Shown: positions 47,060 to 60,197, counted from the first letter of the stretch. The stretch: DNA of 64,000 bases from Erythroxylum novogranatense (GCA_029891385.1 CM057235.1:22065120-22129119); one strand, 5' to 3'. Notes: generated from the letters alone by a model not told the origin. Program-made: numbers and translations.

Positions 47060-49449
47060 AAGATCATTCATCTTGGACGCTTCAGAATTTCAGAATACAT
47101 GTGTTGAATATCAGTGCGGATCGTCTTGAGGTCTTGTTCAATAGAAGCATGTAGAAGTGCTATCTCCTCATGAAGATCACCCACTGCATCACCTAGTTCA
47201 TCAACCTTAGTATAAATTTCCTCAACATTTTTATCTAAAGCTTCCTGAACTTTCGTATGCTTGTGACTAGCATCAGTCCAATTGAGAAATGCTTCAAGAA
47301 CTCCGAATTAACAGTGGCACCTTGTTGTATTTCACTAAGTGGATAAGGGTGGTCAAAAATAGATGGTTTTCTAGGTGAATCGTCTAATTCTATGATTTTG
47401 ATTAAGGGTAATTCGAAGGTTTGTTTCCTTCAGGGATATCAAGATCATCAGGTCTGAGTAGTTTGTAAATTGATTACCCAAAAAGGTGTAAAATATTTTT
47501 AACTAAAGGTATGAAACCTAAGGGTCTGAAACGAATGATTAAATGTACAAAGGTTTCTAAGTTAAAATCGATACCTTCTATTGTGATACTTATGTACATT
47601 CCTTCTGAAACTGTGCCAACTACCTTGAAACTTTCGTCTTTGGTAGAAACTCCAAATTAACTTCCCGATACCCTTGATATGTGATGTGATACATAGACAC
47701 CTATAGGTTGAGCTGCATGACATGCATCGTCTATGTTCTTCACTGCCAGTTGAATCTGTTCTTCTGTAAAATCATCTTCATGCCCTTCAAGAAACATCTT
47801 TTTCTTCCCTTTTCCTTCACTTATTACGGGGCTTGGACATCTTGGTTGTACATCTGGTATAATCTTTATTGTCATTCTGCTTGTTATCGAATAGATTGTA
47901 TAACGATCTTTTGTAATCTTCATTAGATATGATTTTGAATTTTCTATCTCACAGAATACCATATAGTCTTCGTTCTTCATGACTTAGAAGATGTATTGTC
48001 TAATCGTTTACTATTATAGGCTCAACTTGTACCTTCATTGTCTGCTTAGAAGGTTCTCTGATAATAATTGAACTTCTATTTTGATCAGGTACTGATTCTT
48101 CTATGACCTTCAATTTCAAATCCTTTTTCTTTATTGGTTGAGGAGGGTTGTAAAGTACTAGCTGGAGTTCAATACTCTGTGCCTTTTGTGGAACATCAGA
48201 TGAAGAAACCTTTTTCTGACTAAGCTTCATCTTTTTTTATTCTTCTGTTGGTTTGGAAGAGAGTTGTTGTTGAGGCTTCTTCCTCTCAAATACTAACTTT
48301 CTTCTTATCTCTGCCTCTCCAGATGATTGTGCTCATTGAAATTGAGGGATATAGATAATTGATTTGGTAGGCTGCTGTTGTTGCTCTTGCTTCTTTTTAC
48401 TCTCAGAATCTCCACCAAGAATCGAAACTTTCTGCTTCTTCTGTTCTTATTGTTGTAAGGTCAATAATCTTAGTGACCTTCTTGATTGTTTGGATTTTTC
48501 TGATTGGAGCGTCTCAGCCTTCCTCTTTAAAGACACTTGATGAGTTGATTGTTGAACCTTGCTTTCCTCCCACTATAGAATCACCTTGACTTGTATCGAC
48601 ACATCAAATAATTGTTCAACTTTTTCCTTTGCGGATATTCTTCCTGTTGATTGAGGTTTTGCTTGTATTTAAGATGGAACATGTTCACTCTTGCTTTATC
48701 TTACTATAAGCTCCCCCTTAGACTTTGCTTTCGATGTAAAATCTGTATCCACTTTAGCTTCAATCTTGATTCCCATTTTGTGAATAGTAGAGGCATTAAT
48801 AACATTTTTCACATTCATCTTTACTCTATTACCTCTATCAAGTAGGATTCCAAATTCTTTAAAGAATCTTGTCAACAACATATCGTAAGGTAAAGAACTA
48901 TAGTAATCCTCCCTAGCCTTTATCATGTTCTTTATAATCAAGAACAAAAGATTAATGGGTTTTGAGTAAGTAGATGAAACAAACAATGATCATAATTCAT
49001 TATCACCATGTCCTTTGATCCTTCTCTTGGTAAATTACAATGGAGAAGAAGTGAATGAAGAACCCTAGCCTTCGAAATGAGGGTTGAAGGCATCTTGACT
49101 CCTGGATTACTGTATCCATATAGTTGTCGATTGATGTTAGCTTTATCTATACGACCTTGAGCGATCCATTTTATATTGTTAAATAATTTTGCTCTAATAC
49201 TTTGACGCCCAATAGCTTTCTCGATAGAATCTTGTGTGACTATTACCAACAATCTACCATTGATACTAAGGTGTTGTCCACCACCTTTGCATTCTTCCAG
49301 AACTCATATATTTTATTCAGATGTACCATCTCTCGGATGTTGAAGATATTTTTCCAACCAACTGCTTCAATTTCTGGTTTGATATCCATCTGATTTTTCT
49401 TCAAGGAAGTGAAATCGACGTGTCTCCCATATACAAGAGATTTCGACAT
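47060..49449 (-). pseudogene. Extra 3' ORF of copy D (Sirevirus env-like position)
   Basis: A degraded reading frame of roughly 800 codons begins at the ATG at 49,449 and runs to about 47,060 through several frameshifts. The N-terminal third resembles the 'putative plant transposon protein' domain found in extra ORFs of plant retroelements: an aromatic/charged start (VYGRHVDF), a central IAQGRIDKANINRQL segment and RVLHSLLLHCNLP. The middle is rich in Lys, Gln and Ser. The C-terminal 60-80 residues have heptad-like leucines, suggesting a coiled coil. In Sireviruses this position holds the so-called env-like gene, whose function is unproven. No clear membrane segment or signal peptide could be seen. 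Confidence 0.6.
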
Positions 49450-49739
49450 TTTTGATCTGTAACAAATAAACACTAAACACAAAAATGTATTTCGCTTAAC
49501 GAAACGAGGTTACTATAAAAAGATAAAGATATGAAATGAGAAGAACTTGAAGTTTAGAATAGAGTGTTGAATCATCTTTGTTGAGAGCATTAAACAAGTC
49601 AGTTTCAAAGTTTTTCAAGAAAATTCTAGATTGTAAGGTGTTTTAGAATCTTAAGAAGATTTCCTTTTTATACATACTCTTGAAAGTTCATAACTTATCG
49701 TTACTAGTTTAATTGAAAACTTACGACTTCTTAGCTTCT

Positions 49740-50379
49740 TCTGTACGAATCATCTAGGTCATGGAGTGTCAGACGAATGGTCATTTAATATTACCATATT
49801 TAGGTTTCGTCTAATTTCCTTGAATCTATCTTCACTTAAGGGTTTGGTGAAGATATCTGCCCACTATTGATTTGTCTCAACAAATTGTAGATTGATAATC
49901 CCTCTCTGTATATAGTCTCTTATAAAATGATGTCTAACTTCAATATGTTTTGCCTTTGAGCGTTAAATTGGATTCTTTGAGAGAATAATAGCATTTGTGT
50001 TGTTGCAGAAAATTGGAATCTGATCTTCCTGGATAGAATAATCCTCTAATTGATACTTATTCTATAACATTTGTGAACAACAACTTGCAGTTGACATGTA
50101 TTTAGCTTCTGCAGTAGATAAAGCAATTACCTTTTGCTTGACTAAGAAATTAGATTACGACCAAGAAAGTGACAACCTCCATATTACTTTTTCTATCAAT
50201 CCTATTTCCATCATAATCAACATCAAAGTAGCCAATTAACCTGAAATCTTTACCTTTCTCATATATTAAGCAAAGATCAGTAGAACCTCCTAAGCATCTC
50301 AATATTCTTTTGACATCAATATAATGAGATTCTCTAGGATCTGCTTGAAATCTTGCACACAAGCCAACACTAAACAATA
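49740..50379 (-). pseudogene. Copy D RNase H, 3' part of pol
   Basis: The minus strand contains LFSVGLCARFQADPRESHY, DVDYDGNRIDRKSN, TAEAKYMSTASCCSQ-type sequence and a terminal DIFTKPLSEDRF. Asp-to-other changes and frameshifts are present. The right edge is cut exactly by the Gypsy insertion at 50,385. Confidence 0.82.
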
Positions 50380-50384
50380 TATAA

Positions 50385-51766
50385 TGTAGCGCCCCCTTAC
50401 CATAGAGTACCCACCGGAACGCCCGTAGGTCATTCCGGTACATATCCTACGATAAGAGACAACCACTGACAACTACCACTAAACTCCTCATGGCATCACA
50501 ATCATAAAGCAGTACGAAGAAATTAACAACTTTTTTTTAACCAAACTGGATTTCATTTCATTCACTCAAAATTCAGAAATTTACAAACTGTCAGTATTTT
50601 CAGTCTGCACATGTTCCAAAACACCGTACACTACGTACCATACAAGAATGTACAAAGAACAAATCTAACTATAAGTCTCCAAAAAAAGCCCAAATGACCG
50701 ACCTTTGAGCCATTGCCTCTCTCGCCAATCCACAATACTGCGGCTCTACAAATTGAGGGAGCTATCATCTACACTTAAGCACGAAAAATAGTTTGCAATT
50801 TTGGATGAGTTTGCGAACTCAATGAGAAACCATCATCGATGGTTCTCCCAATTCATGCATCACATAAGCATGATACAGTATGCATCCAGTAATCATACAA
50901 TTACAATGCTAATACAATCACAGTAATAGGCATACAACACGATACTAGAAATGTAAACGCTATACGGTATACAACGATAGATACGAACGGTACCATGTCA
51001 ATTATTCAGTCCAGTATGCAATGCACATGTGACTCTTTTCCAGTTTATTACAGTATTGTGACCGAGTGCTTTAGCAAGGTTCAAGAGTCGAGACACACGT
51101 CAGGGAGAATTATCTCCTTCGAGCTCTAGGCTCGCAGATGTCGATGTCGATGGCGACTCGGTTCACATTTATTCTTTATCGGTTTATGCATCTGCAGGCA
51201 TGAGTGCACTGCTCAATTGAACGATTACATAACGATCTAGAATTCCCAATGAGCGATAATTTACAATCGATATCATGTAATCCAAGTAATCCCGTAGGCA
51301 AATAAGTCACAAGAATACTTAGATTGAGGTAACCACCTAGGTTACTCACCTATTACTTCGAGCTAATGCCGGGAAGTTTCCGTCCCGTCGGTCGAACGAC
51401 GCTCCACTTGGGCCTCTATAAGAATCAGAGAAGGTACGAGTCACTAAATATGCAATTTGTGCACATATAGGTGAAATATTCATGTTCATGAATTCCCGGA
51501 TCTAATCCCATTTTTTCCATCATAAAATTGCCTAAAAATTAGAAACCTATTAGGCGTTGATTTGCATGCAATTCGGACCTCTATAGGTCCCCAACTAAAC
51601 AAAACAAAGGATTAAATGCACCTTTACCCGACCCACGCCAATTTCCCATCCAAAATCCCAATCTCTCCAAAATGAAATTAAATATTCACTGAATCCGATG
51701 CCTCAAGAATCAGGTCAATCGGACGTCGGACGGAAAAGTTATTCTTAAAGAAACCAAAATTCAACA

Positions 51767-51810
<44 letters not shown>

Positions 51811-54179
51811 CCCTTATTTCCTTCTCTTTTTTCTGTTTTCCAACCGAAATTCTATCGTATCTCTTTCTACACATTTCAGAAAAATGCAAACTATACCTTG
51901 TTGGAAAGATAATGAAACCCTCTACAAGTTTCATGAAGACCCCAACAAGCAATTTTACCCATAAGGGTGTCAAAAGTTCAGTCAAAGCCACTGCCTACTC
52001 AAAACCTATAAAAACAGTGCAGTACATTGTAAATTCATTAACCTTCTGATTCTTCAGTCAACAATTACACAATAAATAAGGAAGTAAGATCACAATGTTA
52101 TCTACAACTTTCATGAACAACCCAAAATCAGATTCACTTGCTAACTATATCAAACAATTCACCAAAGCATCAGCCCTCAGAATTTTCCCAATCTGAACAG
52201 CACATTTCACAACAGTATATCTCTTAGAAACAATGTCACCAAATTCACTACCTTATATCCCTGAAAAGATAAGATCTCAAACTTCAATTTTCATGAAGAA
52301 CTCAACATCCAATTCGATCTCTAACAATTTCAAAACTGTTATGCAAGTATCTGCCATGATCAGCAATTCACAACCTAATGCAGGTTCAGTTTTTGCAAAT
52401 TCATTTCTCTCAAATCTGACAAAAAAAAATTACATGTCATATATCATTTTCAAGATCAATGTGTCATTTATAACTCTTAAGTAGATCCCTAGAACCAATT
52501 CAAGTCACAAAAATTACTAAAATTCCTCCAAATCAGAATGTACAGTAAATCCGCCAATCCAGCTAGGTTTCATTCAATGCATGAAAACAGTCAATAGTCA
52601 TCAGTCCATAAATCCTACTATACATATCGAAAAATTGAAAAATCAGTGGCATTGGAAAGATAACTTAATAGGCTTCAACTTTCATTTAGTCCCTTTGTTC
52701 TAATTCCTTCTCAATTAATTTAGAAAAATTAGCAAAACTCTAGGTTATGGTTTCGGGTACTCTTCATTCCAGTCAATAGCAGTAACTTTCCAAGCCATAT
52801 TGCAACCTCTTAAAGCTAAAATTGGACAACACCTATTTCACACAAAAATGTAACCAACATCCCAAAGTTTAATTGGGCACAAACTTCACCTCATTTTCGC
52901 ACCTACACAATTAGTTATGATCAAAACATTGCAATAGGGTCAAAATGCACTTTCCAGCTTTCAACTTCAACCTAACTCCTATCACTTCTAATATCAATAA
53001 CACATCACCAAGCATCCATTGACACATCTAATTCAACCACAAATTCATCACAACATATACTTATAGAATAGAGCATAAGTGGCAGCAACCACTTACACAA
53101 CTTCCATACTTTATTTCCATTCATTAAACATCATAAACAGCATTAACAACATTACTTTCACATTCTTTAACTACTCTATCCACTTCCCTCACACAAGCAT
53201 GCATTAAACCCATTCAAACCTACCACTATTATGATCAAATAAATGCATAAATGATATCCATGAATATTTCTATCTATCAAAAGGATAAAAACAAACATCA
53301 ATTCTCACCTTAAACAAGTTACAAGCTATCAATTCTCCAAATCTTTAAACCTCTCCACACTTCCTACCTTGATAACTCACCTATGGCCTTTAATTGTATC
53401 AAAAAGATCATCATCCCCCCAAGGCATGGTTGAGAAGAAAGGGAGGCAAGCAAGAAAATAACAAGTGGAACTTATATGGGAGAAAAAAAGAAATAGTCGA
53501 AGGAGAAGAAATGGCAAGTTTCGGATGAGAGGATGAGAGGAGAAATAAACCAACTTTCACTTTTGTATTGGTTAAAGGAAGAGCCGTAAATGACAAGAGA
53601 ACTCAAGCATAATTGATCTTTTAAAAGTAATTGGTTGACTTCAAACATGAAGAGTGTCGTAGGTGATGAATATGCAAGGACAGAATTAATAAATGTAGAG
53701 GGACACTTGGCTTTAAATGAGACAAATTCAATTTTCAAGTAATCCTAGTTAATTAAGCACCAATCCCAATTAATCTCTACTCATGGCTCTAAAACAATTC
53801 CCTAACATCATTTATCCAATAATCTCATGCCATTAGGCAGTCCTTTTTAGTACAGAGAAAGTCACTCAGTTGGAATTTTTTCGGTCCGGGAAAGAACCCC
53901 GAAAAATTTCAGAAAAATTTCTGAAAATCTCTTAAAATAGAAAACAATTTATGGCGTACTCAGAATAATTTTCCAAACCCAAAAATCACGCTAATCCCAA
54001 TAAAATTGTCTTAGGCACGAAAATCGGGAATGTCATGTATGCATGTACAGTAAATTCCTGTGCACAATTGTGACTATGTAGCAATCCTATTATGCATGAG
54101 CAGTCCCATGAAATCCCAATCTAGCACATCCTATGCCAATTTACTATTCTACCCTTCCAATTGAGGGTGGGATGTTACA
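50385..54179 (-). repeat. 3' LTR of the Gypsy element
   Basis: This 3,795-bp LTR matches 58,768-62,550. From about 51,770 to 53,860 I count only about a dozen to fourteen differences. From 50,400 to 51,600 there are many small indels and CAGT/CGAT-type exchanges, and near 53,866-53,900 a short stretch is replaced. Confidence 0.95.
51770..51809. repeat. (AT)n microsatellite in the left Gypsy LTR
   Basis: About 20 AT units. The homologous site in the other LTR (60,165-60,196) has about 16, so the array changed length after insertion. Confidence 0.95.
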
Positions 54180-54192
54180 ATTCCCCCCTCCT
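54180..54192 (-). other. Polypurine tract of the Gypsy element
   Basis: On the minus strand this reads GGAGGGGGGAAT immediately before the LTR start TGTAACATCCC. Confidence 0.9.
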
Positions 54193-54199
54193 AATAAAA

Positions 54200-55370
54200 A
54201 TTTCATCTGCGAAATTCTTACCTGATTGAACGAACAGGTGAGGATACTGTCTTCTCATATGCTCCTCGGTCTCTCAGGTAGCCTCCTCAGTCGAATGGTT
54301 CCTCCAGAGAACTTCACCAGTGGAATACTCTTGTTCCTCAATTGCTTCACCTGTGACCCGACAATCTGTATCGGCTCCTCTACATAACTCAGATTACTAG
54401 AGACCTCAATCTCCTAAGCCGGTATCACATGTGTCGGATCTGACCGATATCTACGGAGCATACTCACATGAAAGACGTCATGCAACTGAGATATCTCACT
54501 CGGTAAAGCTAGCCTGTAGGCCAAAGGTCCTATCCTCTCAGTGATCTCATATGGACCAATATACCTAGGGCTTAACTTACCCTTTTTCCCAAATCTCAGT
54601 ACACCACGCCACGGTGACACCCGTAAGAACACTCTGTCGCCCACATTGTACTCAATGTCCCTCCTATGCTGATCCACATAGCTCTTCTGTCTGTCTTGAG
54701 CCGCTTTAATTCGTCTCCGAATCAGTTTCACCTTATCCACAGTGTCCTGAATCAACTCTGGACCCTCAATCATCCTGACACCCTCTTCATCCCAATACAA
54801 CGGTGATCTACACGGTCTCCCATATAACGCCTCATATGGTGCCATCCCGATGCTACTATGATAGTGATTATTATATGCAAACTCTATCAAAGCCAAATAC
54901 TGATCCCATGCTCCTCTAAACTCCAATACACAAGCCTGAAGCATATCCTCCACAATCTTAATTGTTCTCTCTCTCTGCCCATCTGTCTGAGGATGAAATG
55001 CCGTACTGAAATTTAACCTAGTACCCATAGCAGACTGCAAACTCTGCCAAAACCTCGAAGTAAATCTGGGATCCCTGTCTGACACTATCGACACTGAGAC
55101 CCCGTGCAGTCTCACTATCTCAGCCATATACTTCTGGGCCAACTGATCCATAGTATTATTCTCCCTCACTGGCAAGAAATGAGCCGATTTAGTCAACCGG
55201 TCCGCTATGACCCAGATAGCATCATGCTTTGCCTCGGCCCTAGGCAATCCCATAATGAAATCCATGGTAATTGCTTCCATTTCCACTCCGAATAGGCAAC
55301 GAATGAAGCTTCCCTCTCGAGCTCGGTGCTCAAATTTAACTCGCCGCACGCCAAACATCTAGATACATAC
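54200..55370 (-). pseudogene. Gypsy integrase with chromodomain-like tail
   Basis: A 314-codon frame (54,414-55,358) holds most of the integrase: MDFIMGLPRAE, VIADRLTKSAHFLPVR, the second catalytic Asp in IVSDRDPRFTSRFW, AFHPQTDGQRERT with the Glu, and the C-terminal VGDRVFLRVSPWRGVLRFGK and LHDVFHVSMLRRY. Just past the stop at 54,414 the frame continues with a chromodomain-like segment (VEEPIQIVG... RNHSTEEA in shifted frames), broken by a one-base deletion and a TGG-to-TGA change. The N-terminal zinc-binding HHCC part lies upstream in broken frames. Confidence 0.88.
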
Positions 55371-55545
55371 TCACCACACCTTTTTCATGCTAGGCCACCG
55401 TAAATGTTGCTTAAGAGTGTTATACATCTTGGTAGTACCAGATGCATAGCATATCTTGCCATATGAGCCTCCTCCAATATCTCTCGCCTCAAGTCATCCA
55501 CATCGTGCACACAAAGCCTCCGCCTCAACCACAAAGTCTCATCTC

Positions 55546-55925
55546 TCAAGTCAAACTCGTAACTCGAATCACTTTTACTTTCTCAATCAGTCTCACTATA
55601 ACAGGATCCTTGTCCTGAACTCTCCTGATCCTGTCCAGTAGCATCGGTCTCAGTTTCAAAGTAGCCAATAACACTCTATCCTGCTCCAGATTCAACTGTA
55701 CATTCAAGGCTCTCAATCGGATCAAATTAGGCAACCTCATTGTGCAGATCCGAAAGCAAAGATTTGTATGCGACCTCCGACTCAGAGCATCTGCCACTAC
55801 ATTGGCTTTCCCAGGGTGATATTCAATAGTACAATCATAGTCCTTCAACAACTCAAGCCATCTCCTCTGTCTCAAATTCAACTCTCTTTGGCTCAAGAAT
55901 ACCTCGACTCTTATGATCAAGAAGA
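55546..55925 (-). pseudogene. Gypsy RNase H C-terminal part and integrase start
   Basis: The minus-strand frame includes [20 protein letters not shown] and [20 protein letters not shown], the conserved end of Gypsy RNase H, followed by a linker to the integrase. The earlier RNase H portion (55,930-56,050) is fragmented. Confidence 0.85.
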
Positions 55926-56049
55926 TCCGAATGTCTCATCATATAGATAATATCTCCAAATCTTGAGGGCAAAACCACTGCAGCTAACTCCAAATCATGC
56001 CTTTGGATAGTTTACCTCATGAGCTCTCAACTGCCTCAAGCATATGCAA

Positions 56050-56865
56050 TCACTCTCCCATGCCGCATCGTAACACACCCCAATCCTCGATGCGATGCAT
56101 CATCAGAACCTCAAATCCTCCCGTCCGGATGGAATAGCTAACACCGGCAAGAGTCAACCGATGTTTGAGCTCCTCAAAGCTCTTCTGGCACTCCTCACTC
56201 CATCGGAATGGTACATTCTTCCTCAGAAGCTTTGTCAGAGGGGCTGAGATCAATGAAAACCCCTCGATAAACCTCCGGTAGTAACCCGCTAATCCTAGGA
56301 AACTCCAATCTCGACACATTCCTAGAGCCTCCCATCGATCTTCGCTCAATCTTACTAGATCAACTCAGATATCCTCTCCAGTCACAATATGTCCCAAAAA
56401 GATCACCTGATCCAACCAAAATTCACACTTACTGAATTTGGCATACAACTGTCTCTCCCTCATAGTCTGTAAGATAATCCTCAAGTGTTCAGCATGATCC
56501 TGTCTAGTCCTCGAGTACACCAAAATGTCATCAATGAAAACAATTACAAACTGATCCAGGTAGGGCTGAAATACCTTATTCATCAAGGCCATGAAGGCTG
56601 CAGGGGCATTAGCCAACCCAAACGGCATCACCAGAAACTCGAAATGCCCATACCTGCTCCTAAATGCACTCTTAGGTACATCAGCCTCTGCTATCTTCAG
56701 CTGATAGTACCCTGATCTCAAATCCAGTTTAGTGAATACCTGAGCTCCCTGCAACTGATCAAATAAGTCATCGATCCTAGGCAATGGATACTTATTCTTC
56801 ACTGTCACCCGATTCAGCTGCCTGTAATCAATGCACAGCCTCAAAGTCCCATCCTTTTTCTTCAC
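56050..56865 (-). pseudogene. Gypsy reverse transcriptase
   Basis: The 166-codon frame at 56,365-56,865 has the complete palm region: [66 protein letters not shown] and the catalytic FIDDILVYS, then [17 protein letters not shown]. The connection domain continues in a second frame (56,050-56,349) with LAGYYRRFIEGFS and FRWSEECQKSFEELK. The catalytic residues are intact; a frameshift separates the two parts. Confidence 0.92.
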
Positions 56866-56951
56866 AAATAATACTAGAGCTCCTCATGGTGAAACACTAG
56901 GCCTGATAAATCCCTTCTCCAGCAACTCCTACAACTGAGGCTTCAGCTCCC

Positions 56952-57599
56952 TCAGTTCCACAAAGCCATCCTATATGGAGGTATAGATATAGAGCAAGAC
57001 TGAACGAGGTCAATGGTGAACTCGCTCTCGATCCGGCAAGCAAACCCAGAACTCATCAGAAACACATCCGAAATTCCTAACCACGGAATATCCTCAAGCC
57101 TCTCTCGAACTCGTGTCAACCACACGAGCCGATAGGCCTCACAACCTCCCCGCATCGCCTCAAGGAACTAAGATAAGAGATCATCCGAGCGGCATTGCTC
57201 GCTAACTCCTCGAACATCGCTTCTAGGGCGACCAGAGACTCTAATACAACCTCCTTGGTGTAGCGGTCCATGATAGCCACAGTAAGCGATAGCGACCCAT
57301 AACCGTAATCACATCAATCTCTCTCGAGGCAACACTATAAGGTCCGCCTCAACACTTGCTGATCAATCTGGATCGAGCATCCCTGCGCACCTCTCCCAAC
57401 GCAAGAGTACTACCTGAGGTGTACTCACCTCTAGCCTATACAAGAACATCTCCCTATCTTCATGCAATCTACATGCCATATGAGGTGCGATAAAAGAATG
57501 CGTGGATCCAGATCCAAAGAATGCAAACGCCTCAATATCAGAAATAAGGAGCATACCAGCTACAACATCAGGAGAATCCTGGGCCTCCTGTCTCGTCAT
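56952..57599 (-). pseudogene. Gypsy protease and linker to RT
   Basis: The minus-strand 57,363-57,599 frame reads MTRQEAQDSPDVVAGMLLIS and FGSGSTHSFIAPHMACRLHE. In relatives this is the retropepsin active site D-S-G; here the Asp position is Gly. The linker with EFTIDLV and SIPPYRMA (56,952-57,155) precedes RT. Indels are very dense between 57,020 and 57,360. Confidence 0.8.
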
Positions 57600-57699
57600 G
57601 GCATAGACTGCGGCTGGACTCGTGGTCGGCTGCCCCGACCTCGGTCCTCACAAAGGATCCTCACTCTACCTCGCCTCTACCTCGGCCCTCCGTCCGATC

Positions 57700-58650
57700 C
57701 ACCCACTCTACTCTGCATGCAAGAGTACTACTACTCCTACCATCCACTACCAAGCAGATCAACTCCCAGTGTAGTGGGCAATCCCAACTGGTGCTCCGTC
57801 GAGCCGCATCTCAAGCAGGCTCCAGTAAGCCACCAACACTCCCCACTGTGTCTCCTCTCACAATGCGGGACTACTACTGCCAGTCTGTCCGAATCTCCCC
57901 CTCTGCCCATAAACAGACTGTCTCGAACCTCCCGGAGACCTGAAAGTCCTGTCCTGGCGCTTACTAAAGCTCCTGCCAGAGCTGCCCTGACTGTCACTTG
58001 GTCGCTTACCCCGGGACCCAAACTCAGCCTGTCGCTGCCTCAACAGCTGCTCCACTCTCACAGCAGCAGCTCTCAACTTAATAAAGGTACCCATGTCAGA
58101 CCGAGCTAACAGGGTACGAATCTCGATATTGAGGCCGTTCTCGAACCTCCGGCACTTATCGGCCTCACGGGATCATGACAAGGGCATAGTCCATCACTCA
58201 TCAACCTCATCTCATACTCTGTCACCGACATCCTACCTTGCTTCACTCTAGAAAATCCTGCATCTTCATGTCAAGATAGTCCTTGGGCATGTAGTTGTCC
58301 TCAAGGCCCTCAAAAATCAGCCCACGATAGTAAGCAAGGCCCGTGGTACCGCTGGCATAGTCTTCCACCACTTGTATGCTGGGCCCTGCAGCAGAGACAC
58401 CGCATAATCGAACCTCTCATCAGGTTCGCAGTCCATCTGGTCGAAGACTCTCTCCGTCCTCTCCAGCCATCCCTAAACCTCACGGGTCTCAGACGCCATA
58501 AAATCGACAAATGCCGCTTGCAAGAAGAATCATACCTCCTCTCCCGTCTCACGGGAACTCGAGGAGGCAATTCCTCAGTACGAGGCATAGAAGACTCTCT
58601 ACTTGCTCCCACTGATCCTTGGTCAGCTGGCTACTCAACCTGATCACCTA
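57700..58650 (-). pseudogene. Gypsy gag
   Basis: Broken minus-strand frames match a chromovirus gag. At 58,300-58,500 is the retrotrans_gag core (WLERTERVFDQMDCEPDERF and KWW in shifted frames). At 57,858-58,094 there is a Gln/Arg/Ser-rich linker. Near 57,770-57,860 there is a Cys-rich CERRHSGEC and CLRCGSTEH zinc knuckle. No single frame is continuous. Confidence 0.78.
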
Positions 58651-58750
58651 ATGCAGAAGACCTAGAACAAAACAAGAATTCTGATCAGTTTCAACAGTTC
58701 CGTCAAATTTATACCTACATTGTTACTATTCCCAAAAGATGCCAAACTAT

Positions 58751-58762
58751 GCTTTGATACCA
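58751..58762 (-). other. Primer-binding site of the Gypsy element
   Basis: The minus strand reads TGGTATCAAAGC five bases inside the 5' LTR, one mismatch from the initiator-Met tRNA complement. Confidence 0.9.
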
Positions 58763-58767
58763 CCTAA

Positions 58768-60161
58768 TGTAGCGCCCCCTTACCATAGAGTACCCACCGG
58801 AACGCCCGTAGGTCATTCCGGTACATATCCTACGATAAGAGACCACTATTGACAACTACCACTAAACTCCTCATGGCATCACAATCATAAAGCAGTACGA
58901 AAAAGTTAACAACTTTTTTTAAAACCAAACTGGATTTCATTTCATTTACTCAAAATTCAGAAATTTACAAACTGTCAATATTTTCAGTCTGCACATGTTC
59001 CAAAACACCGTACACTACGCACCATACAAGAATGTACAAAGAATGATCTAACTATAAGTCTCCAAAAGAAAGCCCAAATGACCGACCTTTGAGCCATTGC
59101 CTCTCGCCAATCCACAAGACACTACTCTACAAATCTGAGGAGCTATCTGCCTACACTTAAGCCTCGAAAAATAGTTTGCAATTTTGGATGAGTTTGCGAA
59201 CTCAATGAGAAACCATCATCGATGGTTCTCCCAATTCATGCATCACATAAGCATGATACAGTATGCATCCAGTAATCATACAATTACAATGCTAATACAA
59301 TCACAGTAATAGGCATACAACACACTCACGATAAATAGAACACGATTCACGGTACTATATTACAAGATAGATACGATCAGTACCATGTCAATTATTCAGT
59401 CCAGTATGCAATGCACATGTGACTCTTTTCTAGTTTATTACAGTATTGTGACCGAGTGCTTTAGCAGTGTTCAGTAGTCAGTAGACGCGTCTAGGGAGAA
59501 TTATCTCCCTTCGAGCTCTAGCTCGCAGACGATGTCGATGGCGACTCGGTTCACATTTATTCTTTATCAATTTATGCATCTGTGCATGAGTGCACATGTT
59601 CAATTGAACAGTTACATAACAGTCTAGAATTCCCAATGAGCAGTAATTTACAGTCAATATCAAGTAATCCAAGTAATCCCCGTAGGGCAAATAAGTCACA
59701 GTAAACACGTAGATTGAGGTAACCACCTAGGTTACTCACCTATTACTTCCGAGCTAATGCCGGGAAGTTTTCGTCCCGTCGGTCGAACGACGCTCCACTT
59801 GGGTCTCTATAAGAATCAGAGAAGGTACGAGTCACTAAATATGCAATTTGTGCACATGTAGGTGAAATATGCATGTTCATGAATTCCCGGATCTAATCCC
59901 ATTTTTTTCCATCATAAAAATCCGTCTAAAAATTAGAAACCTATTGGCACTGACGGTGCGCAATTCGGACCTCTATAGGTCCCCAACTAAACAAAACAAA
60001 GATTAAATGCACCTTTACCCGACTCCACGTCAATTTCCCATCCAAAAATCCCGAATCTCTCGAAAATGAAATTAAATATTCACTGAATCCGATGCCTCAA
60101 GAATCAGGTCAATCGGACGTCGGACGGAAAAGTTATTCACGAAAGAAACCAAAATTCAACA

Positions 60162-60197
<36 letters not shown>

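Noticed and set aside
47060..49449. Considered as a host gene
   Set aside because: It lies between RNase H and the polypurine tract of one retroelement, on the same strand, and shares its decay.
57462..58109. A 215-codon + strand frame over the Gypsy gag/protease
   Set aside because: It is antisense to gag and protease and has low-complexity Ser/Pro composition with no domain.
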